Below, piece by piece: positions 27,274-35,772 of a stretch of DNA of 64,000 nucleotides (positions within the stretch are counted from its first letter, which is position 1; each line of letters starts with the position of its first letter). The notes beneath the pieces were generated by a model. That model worked only from the letters and a program-made list of their open reading frames with translations. It made no database searches and had not been told where the DNA came from. A program made the translations under genes and the position numbers. The DNA is taken from NCBI GenBank assembly GCA_913058335.1, contig CAJXPX010000003.1:124001-188000 (forward strand), given 5' to 3'. The DNA comes from an uncultured Hyphomonadaceae bacterium. GTDB taxonomy: Bacteria; Pseudomonadota; Alphaproteobacteria; Caulobacterales; Maricaulaceae.

Positions 27274-28764
27274 TTATTTCATCAGTAGCGGAAACAGTTC
27301 CGGATTGCCCAGTATAAATTTCGTGACAAAATTCGTGCCAAACCTTGTGTCCCGTGCAAAGTGTTTCTTTTTATCACTGATACATTTTAGAAGCATTTTA
27401 CCCTGTGTATTCAAAGTATGTGCCATATAATCTGTTTGAAGATTACCGTGCCAAACAACGCCCATTTTATTAACAACATAGCGGTCTGCTTGTTCTTCGA
27501 CACATCCGGCTTTTATATGACTCTTGAGAATTTTCATTGCCGGGCCATATCGGTCACTGTCTTTAAATTTTTCGAGCAGAGATTTATCTATTTCCTTAAA
27601 TCTTGGGAACATCACCATAAGGCGGTCGAGAATGCCATCCATCCTTATAGATTGCATAGTTGTTGAAGAAATCCCGTATTGGTCAATATTGGCAATATAA
27701 TCTTCAATTTTGTCAGGATTGATAGACACCATATCCTTTACATTTCCTCGCGCCGCACAACCAATTCCAATAATGTCTTGGCGGCCGCAATGAGCTGTTT
27801 GGTATTGTGAAGGTGCATCTCGTTTGGAGAAAGTCTCAGCGATTGTATTGTGATATCCATGTTTGGTCATGAAATCATAACCAAACTCCCGCATCGCCAA
27901 AAGTTGCCACATCGTACCGGGCTGTTCCAGTCGTTCCTTGATGATAAGTTTATGCATGGGCCGGTAAGGTAGATAGACGGTGCCAAATAAATCGGCCTCT
28001 TCGGGCTGGTATTGATTGACCAGAGTATCAAGGTCATCCACAAATCCATCAAAAGTTTGTCCGGGCAGATCGTACATCAAATCGACACAACGGTCGCCTT
28101 TGTAATTTATCTTTTCCATATTGGTGAAAAGTTCGTCAATATCTTCTCGGCTATCCACTCTTCCGATTTGTTTACGAAGCACCGGATCAAATGTCTCTAT
28201 CCCAAAAGTCACCCGGTCAAAGTCGAAGTCTTTCACGAGTTTTAACTTCTCTATATCTTTGAAAGACCTTGGCTCACCCGTAAAAGTTTTTTCAATCACG
28301 TCATAGTTCGGGACGACCTTTTTCAAATGGGTAAAGAGTCTTTCCATTCCTTTATGAGACAAAGTCGACGGTGTACCGCCGCCTATATATATCGCCGTAA
28401 AATTTCGGGCTTGGACATAAGGCTGCGCCATATACCAATCAATTTCCTTTATGAGGTAATCAACATAAAGATCGAGCCTGTCCTTTGACTGGCGCGGATA
28501 ATGATTCTTATTAAAATTGCAGTAATGACAGAAGGATTTACAATAAGGCACATGAATATACATCATGATGTCGTCATTCAAATTGCCTCCCTCATCTTTT
28601 AATTTGAGTAGGTTTTCATTCACCTGCTCCCTTGTTTGCCAATCCCAATCCATCGTTCCGAAATTAGGCATGATGAAATGGGTGATCGCATAGAGCCGAT
28701 CAAATGGCGTGGGCTGCGGCGGGTTTGGGCCGTAGTAATTAGGCGTAAAATCTATTTTTGACAT
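27274..28764 (-). CDS. HemN-like radical SAM protein (not canonical coproporphyrinogen dehydrogenase)
   Basis: 496 residues from ATG 28764, which shares a base with the stop of the preceding flavoprotein gene (TAATG). Radical SAM cluster motif CKSFCHYC (Cys75, Cys79, Cys82), the SAM-binding Y-I-G-G-G-T-P-S near residue 122, and the HemN/HemW-like order of later motifs. The N terminus F-T-P-N-Y-Y-G-P-N-P-P and the C-terminal part do not look like standard HemN. HemN-like enzymes also catalyse methylations and cyclopropanations in natural product pathways, so a tailoring role next to an AfsA-like protein is plausible. The reaction is unknown. Confidence 0.8.
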   Translation of the reverse strand: MSKIDFTPNYYGPNPPQPTPFDRLYAITHFIMPNFGTMDWDWQTREQVNENLLKLKDEGGNLNDDIMMYIHVPYCKSFCHYCNFNKNHYPRQSKDRLDLYVDYLIKEIDWYMAQPYVQARNFTAIYIGGGTPSTLSHKGMERLFTHLKKVVPNYDVIEKTFTGEPRSFKDIEKLKLVKDFDFDRVTFGIETFDPVLRKQIGRVDSREDIDELFTNMEKINYKGDRCVDLMYDLPGQTFDGFVDDLDTLVNQYQPEEADLFGTVYLPYRPMHKLIIKERLEQPGTMWQLLAMREFGYDFMTKHGYHNTIAETFSKRDAPSQYQTAHCGRQDIIGIGCAARGNVKDMVSINPDKIEDYIANIDQYGISSTTMQSIRMDGILDRLMVMFPRFKEIDKSLLEKFKDSDRYGPAMKILKSHIKAGCVEEQADRYVVNKMGVVWHGNLQTDYMAHTLNTQGKMLLKCISDKKKHFARDTRFGTNFVTKFILGNPELFPLLMK

Positions 28765-30110
28765 TAGGTGCCTCTTCGCGAAACGAGTTGAAAGGTTTGA
28801 TCCTTTGGTGGTATTGACGCTGTCTTCAGGCAAAATGCGACAGTCTCTTTGGCGGCACGAAAACAGTTTTCAATCGAGGCGCCTTTGATAAAATCGCCAG
28901 TGACATATAGACCAGGATTGTTAGATTGTGCGGCCTTTAGCATTTCTCTGAAATTAGCCTCATTTAATGTGTAAGCACAAAGGCCCCGCCGCCAAGATTT
29001 GCGTTTCAAGGCTTGGCAAATATTTCCGGTTAGATTAAAATAAGGGGCAGCTTGCTCTTCAGCGATGGACAAGAGTTCATCATCCGTCAATACATGCGAG
29101 TTCAAGGCTTCAGACGCGGAACCACTAAATGTGTATCGCACAACATTTAGGGCCTTCGTCCCGTAAGCCCCGATATTACTTAAAGCAGAATTGGCCGGAA
29201 AAGTGAGCGCCCGTAATTCCGCATTAAAAACAGGCCGCTTATACTTGGCGACAATTACAGTGACTGGGAAATATCTTGCCTGTCTTAGTGTTTCGGAAAA
29301 CACTGAAAAATCAGAACTTAATAGGTCTGCAGCGGCGTAGGACGGTAGGGCTAAAATAACTTTCGGATATAGCGACATAAATCCGAGGCCAGTAACAGCA
29401 TAAAATCCATTCGTTCTCCGAAGCGCTTTTACCGGTGTTTGAAGTTTCGTTCTTATATTCTGATCGGCTTTGAAAGCCGTAAGAATTTCCGAAATAGGGG
29501 ATTTTAGTTGTTCATATTCATCTTGCAACATATGCAAATGGGTGCCGAAATTTTCTAAAGCAATTTCATCCGGCTCTGCCCCGTTCATCCTTACTGTCAA
29601 TGCTCTGGCTAGAGATTTTGAAAATTTAGGAGAAAAATAATCTGTAATGGTTTTGGAGCGATTTTTGCCAAGAGTTTTGAAATACGGTCCTAACACATCG
29701 CCATTTTTCCTCTCTGCTTTCACCGCTTTCAAAGCACTACGAAGTTTCCACAAGTCCGCAGGTGTTGCAGAACGCAGCAAAGTTAGTCTCTGCTTTGTTC
29801 TGTTTTCTGAATTAAACGGTAAAATCTTTCCATTCGAGAGTCGCGCGGAATTCAGGCCAAAATATTCGTATTTTGCAGGGCCATAATACTCTAGGAATTG
29901 CCTGAATTCCTTATACTGATATCCAATATTTTTGCCGCCAAGGCAGATTTCTTGACCGTTCAAATGAGATATGGCCATACGACCACCAAGGCGGTCACTC
30001 GCTTCATAAAGATCAACTTGCCACCCTTGCCGCGCGAGATAATGCGCCGACGCCAAACCAGAGACGCCCCCCCCAATTACCGCAACTTTATCGTGTGTTT
30101 CTTCACTCAC
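28764..30110 (-). CDS. Protoporphyrinogen-oxidase/amine-oxidase-like flavoprotein
   Basis: 448 residues with a GTG start (30110) whose last bases form the TGA stop of the AfsA-like gene (GTGA). The FAD Rossmann motif KVAVIGGGVSGLASAHYLA and EASDRLGGRMA place it in the NAD(P)-binding flavin amine oxidase superfamily (PPOX, phytoene desaturase, monoamine oxidase). The C-terminal FAD contact GLYVTGDFIKGASIENCFRAA is conserved. It is tightly coupled on both sides, so it must work with the AfsA-like and radical SAM proteins. The specific oxidation is unknown; a heme role is not supported by the neighbourhood. Confidence 0.8.
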   Translation of the reverse strand: MSEETHDKVAVIGGGVSGLASAHYLARQGWQVDLYEASDRLGGRMAISHLNGQEICLGGKNIGYQYKEFRQFLEYYGPAKYEYFGLNSARLSNGKILPFNSENRTKQRLTLLRSATPADLWKLRSALKAVKAERKNGDVLGPYFKTLGKNRSKTITDYFSPKFSKSLARALTVRMNGAEPDEIALENFGTHLHMLQDEYEQLKSPISEILTAFKADQNIRTKLQTPVKALRRTNGFYAVTGLGFMSLYPKVILALPSYAAADLLSSDFSVFSETLRQARYFPVTVIVAKYKRPVFNAELRALTFPANSALSNIGAYGTKALNVVRYTFSGSASEALNSHVLTDDELLSIAEEQAAPYFNLTGNICQALKRKSWRRGLCAYTLNEANFREMLKAAQSNNPGLYVTGDFIKGASIENCFRAAKETVAFCLKTASIPPKDQTFQLVSRRGT

Positions 30111-30640
30111 GCGGAATTTCTTTCGTAACGCGCCAGTAATTTATGGTGAATTAGTTTTATATGGCTCTGATAATGAACGCAGGCCTTACCATTCTGGAGA
30201 AAGATACCGTCAAATGATAACGATTGAAGTTTGCCTCTTCGATAAACCGGATTAAACATACGGCACTCAATGAATAGATCATCTGAGAGGTTGATGAAGC
30301 CGGAAAATCGCATATCGCAGCCTTCCAACACGAAACAATAATCATAACCGACTTCATGGAAAAGATGTGGTATAGCCAGCCCTAGCTGACGACCGGCTTC
30401 AATAATATATAATCCGGGCAGATGTTCCCTCGAATGTTCGAAAAAATAATTATGGTCAGAAACTATTTTCACCTTGGCCAGATAGACGGTTTGGCCAACC
30501 TCATCTGTTTGCGGCAAGATAGATGAAATAAAGACATTTTCTTTAAATTGCTTATGCACGTCGGCTCGGCTCACAGGAACAGATACAGGAATCAAGCCCC
30601 TTTCACCCCTCCCCTCGAACCGCGTTGTCATTACCGACAT
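30107..30640 (-). CDS. AfsA-like hotdog protein, first gene of a four-gene operon
   Basis: 177 residues. It reads VHKQFKENVFISSILP, then DHNYFFEHSREHLPGLYIIE followed by A-G-R-Q and a C-terminal VHYQSHIKLI; the order (H-K...V-F-I-S, H..F.E......P.L.L.E..RQ) matches the A-factor biosynthesis (AfsA/ScbA) hotdog repeat. Streptomyces AfsA has two such repeats and condenses a beta-keto acyl chain with DHAP; here there is only one. GAGG lies 6 bases before ATG 30640. Its GTGA junction with the flavoprotein starts the operon. A butyrolactone-like signal or acyl product is inference; I am moderately sure of the family. Confidence 0.65.
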   Translation of the reverse strand: MSVMTTRFEGRGERGLIPVSVPVSRADVHKQFKENVFISSILPQTDEVGQTVYLAKVKIVSDHNYFFEHSREHLPGLYIIEAGRQLGLAIPHLFHEVGYDYCFVLEGCDMRFSGFINLSDDLFIECRMFNPVYRRGKLQSLSFDGIFLQNGKACVHYQSHIKLIHHKLLARYERNSA

Positions 30641-30651
30641 TCCTCACCTCA

Positions 30652-30665
30652 CAACTTTATAGTGT
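30652..30665. repeat. Twin repeat box 1 upstream of the AfsA-like operon
   Basis: CAACTTTATAGTGT on the + strand, 12 bp before the AfsA-like start, repeated as CAACTTTTTAGTGT at 30709-30722 (13 of 14 identical, 57 bp apart). Box 1 is also partly palindromic (CACA-N9-TGTG, 30650-30666). The two boxes flank a TTGACA element on the minus strand, so they could be operator sites. Confidence 0.5.
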
Positions 30666-30708
30666 GATAATTAATGTCAACTCTTTCAGGTTGTCAATAG
30701 ATTTATTG

Positions 30709-30722
30709 CAACTTTTTAGTGT
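30709..30722. repeat. Twin repeat box 2 upstream of the AfsA-like operon
   Basis: CAACTTTTTAGTGT, the second copy in the same orientation, touching the 3' end of the cardiolipin synthase gene. The interval between copies holds a minus-strand TTGACA (30691-30696) with a TAATTA-type -10 about 18 bases on, a plausible promoter for the operon. Confidence 0.5.
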
Positions 30723-30723
30723 A

Positions 30724-32181
30724 TCATAAGAGAGGTCCCGCCAGACGGAGTATATTTTCTTTCCAACGAATTGATAAACTCCGTTTTTTCCATTGCGCTC
30801 GATCAATGAGATGGGAGTTTTCTATATAATCTTCTACAAGTCGTGATAGGGCTATGTGGAAATAGCGATCATAGACTGCCATTGTTATTTCAAGGTTTAG
30901 GTAAAAGCTTCGCATATCGACATTCACTGTTCCGACGAAACTAATATCATCATCAATTAAAATAGATTTTGTATGAAGCATTCCGCCTTGGTAACGATAT
31001 ATTTTCACACCGGCCCGGAGCATTTCGGAAAAAACAGCCTGTCCAGCGAAACGGGCCATGAGTGAATCAACTTTATGGGGAAGGATTACTCTGACCTCCA
31101 ACCCTCGCTTTGCCGCATTACAGAGGGCCAACACGATCGCTTCATCCGGAACAAAATAGGGGGTGGTGATGGTGATGCGGGTCTGCGCTCCGAAAATGGC
31201 TGAAACGATGACTTCGTATATGAGGCTTGAATAGGACTCCGGGCCAGAAGGTATGAGTTGTAATACAGCATCCCGAGCAAAATTCTCATTCGGGGTATAC
31301 TGCGGCAACTTCATTATATCTGATTTGTCAAAATCGGTTCCGACATGATCAAAGATAAAATCTGTATTAAAGACGACCGCTAGAGACGCCACAATATTCC
31401 CCTCCATCCGGATCATGATATCAACCCATGCTCCGACATTGGCGTCTCGTTTAAAATAAACCGGATCGGCTAAATTTAAACTACCTGTGTAGCCAATAGA
31501 TTGATCTATAACGATAATTTTTCGATGATTTCGTAAATCCGTTCGCTTCGAGACCGACTTTAATATGCCAACGGAAAGAGAGGCCTCTACACGAACGCCG
31601 ACCTGCATCATACTACGCGGCCAATGACTATTAAGAAAAGTTTTGCTTCCAAAATCATCTGCCAATATGCGGCAGTCGACCCCGCGCTTGGCCGCGCGAA
31701 TGATGGCTTCTAAAACTTCATTCACCCGTCCTTGAGGATCAATTATATAAAACTCTAGAAATAAGTGTTCTTTAGAGGCATCAATATCTTTTATGAGCAC
31801 GTCAAAAAGAGCGTGTGCATCCGAGTAGAGCTTTAACTTATTTCCAATGGAGGGATGAAAGCCGGTTTCTCTGGAAATCACTTTAGACATATGCCTAAAA
31901 TAATCTGACACCTCCAGCTCTTCTCTTATAGTCTCCGCTTCATCAATTTCATATGCATCTTGAAAATGCTGTCTTATTTTCGGCCCTAATTTAAGACGTT
32001 TCCGTCCCAATCGATGATCACCGAAAAGGAAGTAGATAAGAAGACCGATTACAGGTACCGCTGCAATAACCATCAGCCACGCCAATGTTGTATGAACGGC
32101 AAGACGGCGACTAATCACTCGAAAAGAGAATACAACAACAACCAAAATATGTAGAAGCAATGTTATCGGTGCGCCGAACAT
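30724..32181 (-). CDS. cls: Cardiolipin synthase (phospholipase D family)
   Basis: 485 residues. Two N-terminal transmembrane helices (about 4-25 and 34-52), then two PLD catalytic motifs: NHRKIIVIDQSIGYTGS (about 218-234) and LHTKSILIDDDISFVGT (about 400-416). It makes cardiolipin by transphosphatidylation between phosphatidylglycerol molecules in the inner membrane. GGAGG lies just before ATG 32181. A GGAAC-N16-GGTA sequence at 32228-32252 on this strand may be a weak EcfG promoter. It is divergent from the EEP-family gene. Confidence 0.92.
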   Translation of the reverse strand: MFGAPITLLLHILVVVVFSFRVISRRLAVHTTLAWLMVIAAVPVIGLLIYFLFGDHRLGRKRLKLGPKIRQHFQDAYEIDEAETIREELEVSDYFRHMSKVISRETGFHPSIGNKLKLYSDAHALFDVLIKDIDASKEHLFLEFYIIDPQGRVNEVLEAIIRAAKRGVDCRILADDFGSKTFLNSHWPRSMMQVGVRVEASLSVGILKSVSKRTDLRNHRKIIVIDQSIGYTGSLNLADPVYFKRDANVGAWVDIMIRMEGNIVASLAVVFNTDFIFDHVGTDFDKSDIMKLPQYTPNENFARDAVLQLIPSGPESYSSLIYEVIVSAIFGAQTRITITTPYFVPDEAIVLALCNAAKRGLEVRVILPHKVDSLMARFAGQAVFSEMLRAGVKIYRYQGGMLHTKSILIDDDISFVGTVNVDMRSFYLNLEITMAVYDRYFHIALSRLVEDYIENSHLIDRAQWKKRSLSIRWKENILRLAGPLL

Positions 32182-32227
32182 GTCGCCTCCATTTAAAATT
32201 TATAGTTTCTAATTGTTCCGATTAAGT

Positions 32228-32252
32228 TACCCTATCGAGAACAAATCGTTCC
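32228..32252 (-). promoter_or_regulatory. Possible EcfG-type promoter for cls
   Basis: On the minus strand GGAAC, 16 bases, GGTA: one base off the CGTA seen at the stronger sites in this window. It lies 47 bp before the cls start. Confidence 0.35.
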
Positions 32253-32270
32253 TTTAGCCGTAAAGCCCTT

Positions 32271-33008
32271 ATGCAACTAAAAATCCTGACATGGAACATT
32301 CAAGCGGGAATTGGCACGCAGGCTGTTCACCAATATGCGTCACAAGCCTATCGACAGGTCTTACATACCCCTGCCAAGAAACGCACACTCAAACAAATAG
32401 CCCACGTGTTAAAAGATTATGACCTTGTGGCCCTCCAAGAAGTTGACCTTGGCGGAAGACGCTCAAATTTTCAAAACCAAGCGGATTTATTACAATCCTA
32501 CGCCAAATTTCCTCACACGGTCGCACAAGAGAATCGAGTCGTTGGTAGGGTATCACGTCACGGAAATGCTATTTTTTCCAAGCATCCTATTTTAGAAACA
32601 CAGGATCTAAAACTACCGGGAAGCCGTTCAGGTCGAGGAGTATTAATTGCGAAAATAGATTTACCAACTCCGGTATATTTCGCCAATACGCATTTAAGCT
32701 TAGGCCTCGCCGACCAAAATCTCCAGACAGGGTTTATTTCTGAAAATGCCCCTATTGATGGGATACTTATCATTGCCGGGGACATGAACTGTGGATCCAA
32801 TTCTATTCCGATGAAGTCTCTTTCCACAGAAAGAAAGCTAAATATTTTAACCGAGCCGCATGACAAGAGCTATCCGAGCTGGAAACCCCGCAAAGATTTC
32901 GACCATATACTTACGGATGAAAAATTAGGACCTGCAAAGGCAAATGTTGTAGACTCATTCTTGTCCGATCACCGTCCCGTTCAAACGACTCTAAATTTGA
33001 AAAGCTAA
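32271..33008 (+). CDS. Endonuclease/exonuclease/phosphatase (EEP) family protein
   Basis: 245 residues. EEP core motifs: LKILTWNIQAG (Asn near residue 8), LVALQEVDLGGRRS (metal-binding Glu near 48), FANTHLSLG, IAGDMNC (about 162-168) and the terminal SDHRPVQTT. The family includes nucleases, inositol and sphingomyelin phosphodiesterases. It sits next to cardiolipin synthase and upstream of a lipid kinase, so a phospholipid-headgroup phosphodiesterase role is attractive but unproven. No signal peptide is seen. Confidence 0.82.
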   Translation: MQLKILTWNIQAGIGTQAVHQYASQAYRQVLHTPAKKRTLKQIAHVLKDYDLVALQEVDLGGRRSNFQNQADLLQSYAKFPHTVAQENRVVGRVSRHGNAIFSKHPILETQDLKLPGSRSGRGVLIAKIDLPTPVYFANTHLSLGLADQNLQTGFISENAPIDGILIIAGDMNCGSNSIPMKSLSTERKLNILTEPHDKSYPSWKPRKDFDHILTDEKLGPAKANVVDSFLSDHRPVQTTLNLKS

Positions 33009-33022
33009 TCCTCTTTTACTGA

Positions 33023-33047
33023 GGAACATTCGTTTCCTTTAGACGTA
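33023..33047 (+). promoter_or_regulatory. EcfG-type promoter for the lipid kinase operon
   Basis: GGAAC (33023-33027), 16 bases, CGTA (33044-33047), in the gap between the EEP gene and the lipid kinase gene. Confidence 0.7.
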
Positions 33048-33112
33048 AAATTGCCGTGTTAAGCCTTTCAAATGCATTACAATTCTAGCTGCAAGAAAGG
33101 AGACAGGGGAAT

Positions 33113-33988
33113 ATGGCACTGACTTTTAAAAAACCGGCTTTACTTATTAATCTGTCCTCTGGCAGCGCCAGTGACATATCGCAAGATGTGGCGGCGAGGT
33201 TGGAAGAAAAAGGGCATGCAACCCCAGAGTATTTTGTTTCCGAAGGTGCCGAAATTTCCCAACAGTTTGAAGCGTTAAAATCTTACAAACCTGACCTTAT
33301 AATCGTGTTTGGCGGCGATGGGACTTGCCGCTCGGCCGCACATATAGCTCGAGAGTATGATATTCCGTTAATTGCTCTGCCGGGGGGAACCATGAACATT
33401 TTCCCTAAAGAATTGTATGGGACAATCGAATGGGAAGAAGCGCTGGACTTGGCTTTATCGCAGACAGAACCACGATGGCAAAGAGCTGGCATGTTAAACA
33501 ACACCCCGTTTTATTGCGGCGCCATTATCGGTGCGCCCACCCAGATGGCAACCTTAAGAGAGAGTGTGCGGGACGGGCAACTCTCAGAAGCTGTCACAGC
33601 TATTCCTAAAGTGGTCCAATCGGTAACGGAGGGAAAAACATTTTCCTATCATGTTGACGGAGAGCAGATAGATTTTCAGGCAAATGCAATCCTTCTCACG
33701 CTTCCGCCACGGATAGAGGGCGAAGATTACGCATCAGAAATAGATTTAGCTTCTGTCATGCCATTAAGTGTAGGGGAGCTTTTGAAAGTCGGGGCACAAA
33801 GCCTTTTAATGGACTGGCGGGAATCCGAGGATATTGACGTTAAAAAAATACAAACTCTTGAAATTGAAGGCCAAGGGAAGTTTGAAATACTTTTAGACGG
33901 CGAGGCGGAAATTATTCCGGCTCCCATTCATGTATCGCAAGAAGAGAAAGGCGTACGTGTTATGGCGCCGACCGCGATTGTACCGTAA
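33113..33988 (+). CDS. Diacylglycerol/lipid kinase family protein
   Basis: 291 residues, DAGK catalytic fold. The nucleotide-binding motif VFGGDGTCRSAAHIA starts near residue 65, followed by LPGGTMN (about 90-97). The family phosphorylates diacylglycerol or related lipids (YegS, DgkB). AGGAG lies before ATG 33113. It is the first gene of a stress-promoter-driven operon with a phosphoesterase and a DUF4112 protein, next to cls, which suggests stress-linked lipid turnover. Confidence 0.85.
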   Translation: MALTFKKPALLINLSSGSASDISQDVAARLEEKGHATPEYFVSEGAEISQQFEALKSYKPDLIIVFGGDGTCRSAAHIAREYDIPLIALPGGTMNIFPKELYGTIEWEEALDLALSQTEPRWQRAGMLNNTPFYCGAIIGAPTQMATLRESVRDGQLSEAVTAIPKVVQSVTEGKTFSYHVDGEQIDFQANAILLTLPPRIEGEDYASEIDLASVMPLSVGELLKVGAQSLLMDWRESEDIDVKKIQTLEIEGQGKFEILLDGEAEIIPAPIHVSQEEKGVRVMAPTAIVP

Positions 33989-34018
33989 CTTCATGGCTTC
34001 ACTAATTTCAAGGACCCT

Positions 34019-34864
34019 ATGACATCCATAATTCAATTCGCAGATATTCACTTCGGAGTCGAAGACCAAGAGGCAATGGGCTGCGTCAAAGCCTGTATTG
34101 AAAAACTAGAGCCGGATATTATTGTTATTTGCGGGGACATTACTCAGAACGGATCGGACGCGGAATTTAAGTCTGCTCATGATTGGATTAAAACTCTGAA
34201 CGGCCCAAAACTCATTACGCCAGGTAATCATGATACGCCCATGTATGGCTTAATAGAGAGGTTTACCCGTCCTTTTGCTAAGTACAAAAAGTGGATTGAG
34301 CCCTTAAGCGTTCCCCACTTTACCAATAGTGACGTCACCATTCTTCCCTATAACTCTTCACGCGGCTGGCTCTTTGGATTTGATTGGTCGCTTGGCGCGG
34401 TGAATCTGAAGGACATGGCCAAACTTACGGATGAAGTGAAGCGATTAAGTCAAGGCGGTGTCGAAATGATTATGGCACATCACCCATTGATTTATCCTGA
34501 AATGTCTCCTCTCCAAAAGCTTACAAAAAATGGCCCAGAAACCCTGAAATATTTAAGCCATCGAAATGTGGATGTGGTTTTGACGGGACATGTTCATGTC
34601 CCTTTCGCAATTGAACGACAACCTAATGAAACGGAAGTCATTTCTATAGGAGCGGGAACTCTTTCCACGCGGCGTAGGGATAAGCCCGCCAGCTTCAATC
34701 ATATTTCAGTTGATCAAAAAATGATCAAAGTCAGTGCTATTGACTTTACAGATGGAAAGTTTCTAACCACTGAAACATTCTCTAAACGGGTCGACGCGTT
34801 AAACAGTCGCCGCCCCCTTAAACCTTCTAATGAACGAGATGTAGGCTATGACAAACTATCCTGA
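34019..34864 (+). CDS. Calcineurin-like metallophosphoesterase (cyclic nucleotide phosphodiesterase-like)
   Basis: 281 residues. Metal motifs: FADIHFG (about 7), CGDITQNGSDAEF (about 40), TPGNHDTPMYG (about 66), MAHHPLIYPE (about 152) and LTGHVHVPFAIE (about 188). The D-x-H, G-D, G-N-H-D, G-H-x-H set is complete. CpdA-like class III phosphodiesterase architecture. It lies 30 bp after the lipid kinase stop. Substrate could be a cyclic nucleotide or a phospholipid headgroup; the context slightly favours lipid. Confidence 0.85.
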   Translation: MTSIIQFADIHFGVEDQEAMGCVKACIEKLEPDIIVICGDITQNGSDAEFKSAHDWIKTLNGPKLITPGNHDTPMYGLIERFTRPFAKYKKWIEPLSVPHFTNSDVTILPYNSSRGWLFGFDWSLGAVNLKDMAKLTDEVKRLSQGGVEMIMAHHPLIYPEMSPLQKLTKNGPETLKYLSHRNVDVVLTGHVHVPFAIERQPNETEVISIGAGTLSTRRRDKPASFNHISVDQKMIKVSAIDFTDGKFLTTETFSKRVDALNSRRPLKPSNERDVGYDKLS

Positions 34865-35270
34865 TACTGCGCCTAACGAGCACGAAGAGCACGAAAAAAT
34901 AGTGCAACACATCGAGAGTTTGGCCACGCTCATGGACAGTCAGTTTAAATTACCCGGCACAGGCATAAATTTGGGCTTGGACGCGATTGTTGGTTTAATT
35001 CCCGGTCTGGGCGATACGGCGAGTTTAGGGGTTTCCGGCTATATTGTTATTCAGGCTGCCCGCTTAAATTTGCCGAAACGAAAGCTATTTCGAATGGGGT
35101 TTAATATTTTCATTGACTGGCTTATTGGCCTGGTGCCTCTCATCGGCGACATTTTCGATATTGGCTGGAAGGCTAATAAGAGAAATGCAAAAATGACACG
35201 AGAGCTTCATGAAAAGAGGAAACGGAAAGAACCTATCAATGCACTTCCCCGTGCCTCATCGCAATCTTAA
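34848..35270 (+). CDS. DUF4112 membrane protein
   Basis: 140 residues with the DUF4112 pattern: LDAIVGLIPGLGDTASLGVS and FIDWLIGLVPLIGDIFDIGW, two Gly-rich amphipathic membrane segments each containing the P-x-x-G-D box, then a basic tail. It begins 17 bp inside the 3' end of the phosphoesterase gene, so it is coupled to the lipid kinase operon. The family has no known function. Confidence 0.85.
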   Translation: MTNYPDTAPNEHEEHEKIVQHIESLATLMDSQFKLPGTGINLGLDAIVGLIPGLGDTASLGVSGYIVIQAARLNLPKRKLFRMGFNIFIDWLIGLVPLIGDIFDIGWKANKRNAKMTRELHEKRKRKEPINALPRASSQS

Positions 35271-35305
35271 TACATTGAGCAAAACGCCCTCCGCTGTCAT
35301 AAAAA

Positions 35306-35325
35306 AAACCGCCATAAGGCGGTTT
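35306..35325 (-). terminator. Intrinsic terminator between convergent genes
   Basis: Stem AAACCGCC/GGCGGTTT with loop ATAA. The A run at 35301-35308 becomes a U tract on the minus strand, so it fits the leftward gene 35728-35348 best; the plus side has only a short T run, so it may work weakly for the DUF4112 operon too. Confidence 0.75.
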
Positions 35326-35347
35326 AATTATAAATATTTACTGTTAC

Positions 35348-35728
35348 TTACTGAGGGTCAGTATCATCGTCAGGACTATCTTCCTCAGGCTTCTCCACAT
35401 CTATCGTTGGAAGCTCAACAGTTGTTTCTTCAGTTCCGGTTTCTACCGTCGGCACTTCAACTTCGACTGTCTCGGACTCAACATCAACTGTAGGAACATC
35501 GACTTCTGTTTCCCGAGTTCCGATTTCAACATCTGCCACGTCAGCATCGAATTCAGGCATATTTCCGTCTTCAACAGCTACATCGACATCAGGTAAACGG
35601 GCTTCTTCAGTTTGGTCGACATCCACTAAATAAAGGGCTGCGACGGCAACACCGATGATAACGACGGCGCCAATTGCAATACCAGCGATCTTGCCGCCGG
35701 ATGACTTTTCATTGTATTCATTACTCAT
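35348..35728 (-). CDS. Small single-pass membrane protein with acidic V/E/D-rich repeat tail
   Basis: 126 residues, unknown family. A Gly/Ala/Val-rich transmembrane helix (about 13-34: AGIAIGAVVIIGVAVAALYL) is followed by about 90 acidic residues with repeated alternating V-E/D units (VDVPTVDVES, VEVPTVETGT, VELPTIDVEK), predicting an extended or beta-rich periplasmic tail. It follows a 58-residue PLDc_N-like gene (44 bp gap) and is probably cotranscribed with it from a stress-type promoter. The high charge may make it a periplasmic spacer or cation binder. Confidence 0.7.
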   Translation of the reverse strand: MSNEYNEKSSGGKIAGIAIGAVVIIGVAVAALYLVDVDQTEEARLPDVDVAVEDGNMPEFDADVADVEIGTRETEVDVPTVDVESETVEVEVPTVETGTEETTVELPTIDVEKPEEDSPDDDTDPQ

Positions 35729-35772
35729 AATTTCTCTCTTTCTTTTATCTATAGTTATATCGTATTAGCGTT

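Noticed and set aside
27274-30110. Heme biosynthesis pair (hemN plus hemG/hemY)
   Set aside because: The families are related, but the sequences are diverged, are coupled to an AfsA-like gene, and no other heme gene is present.
35306-35325. Hairpin as riboswitch or sRNA
   Set aside because: Short perfect stem with an A/T run is explained by a terminator between convergent genes.
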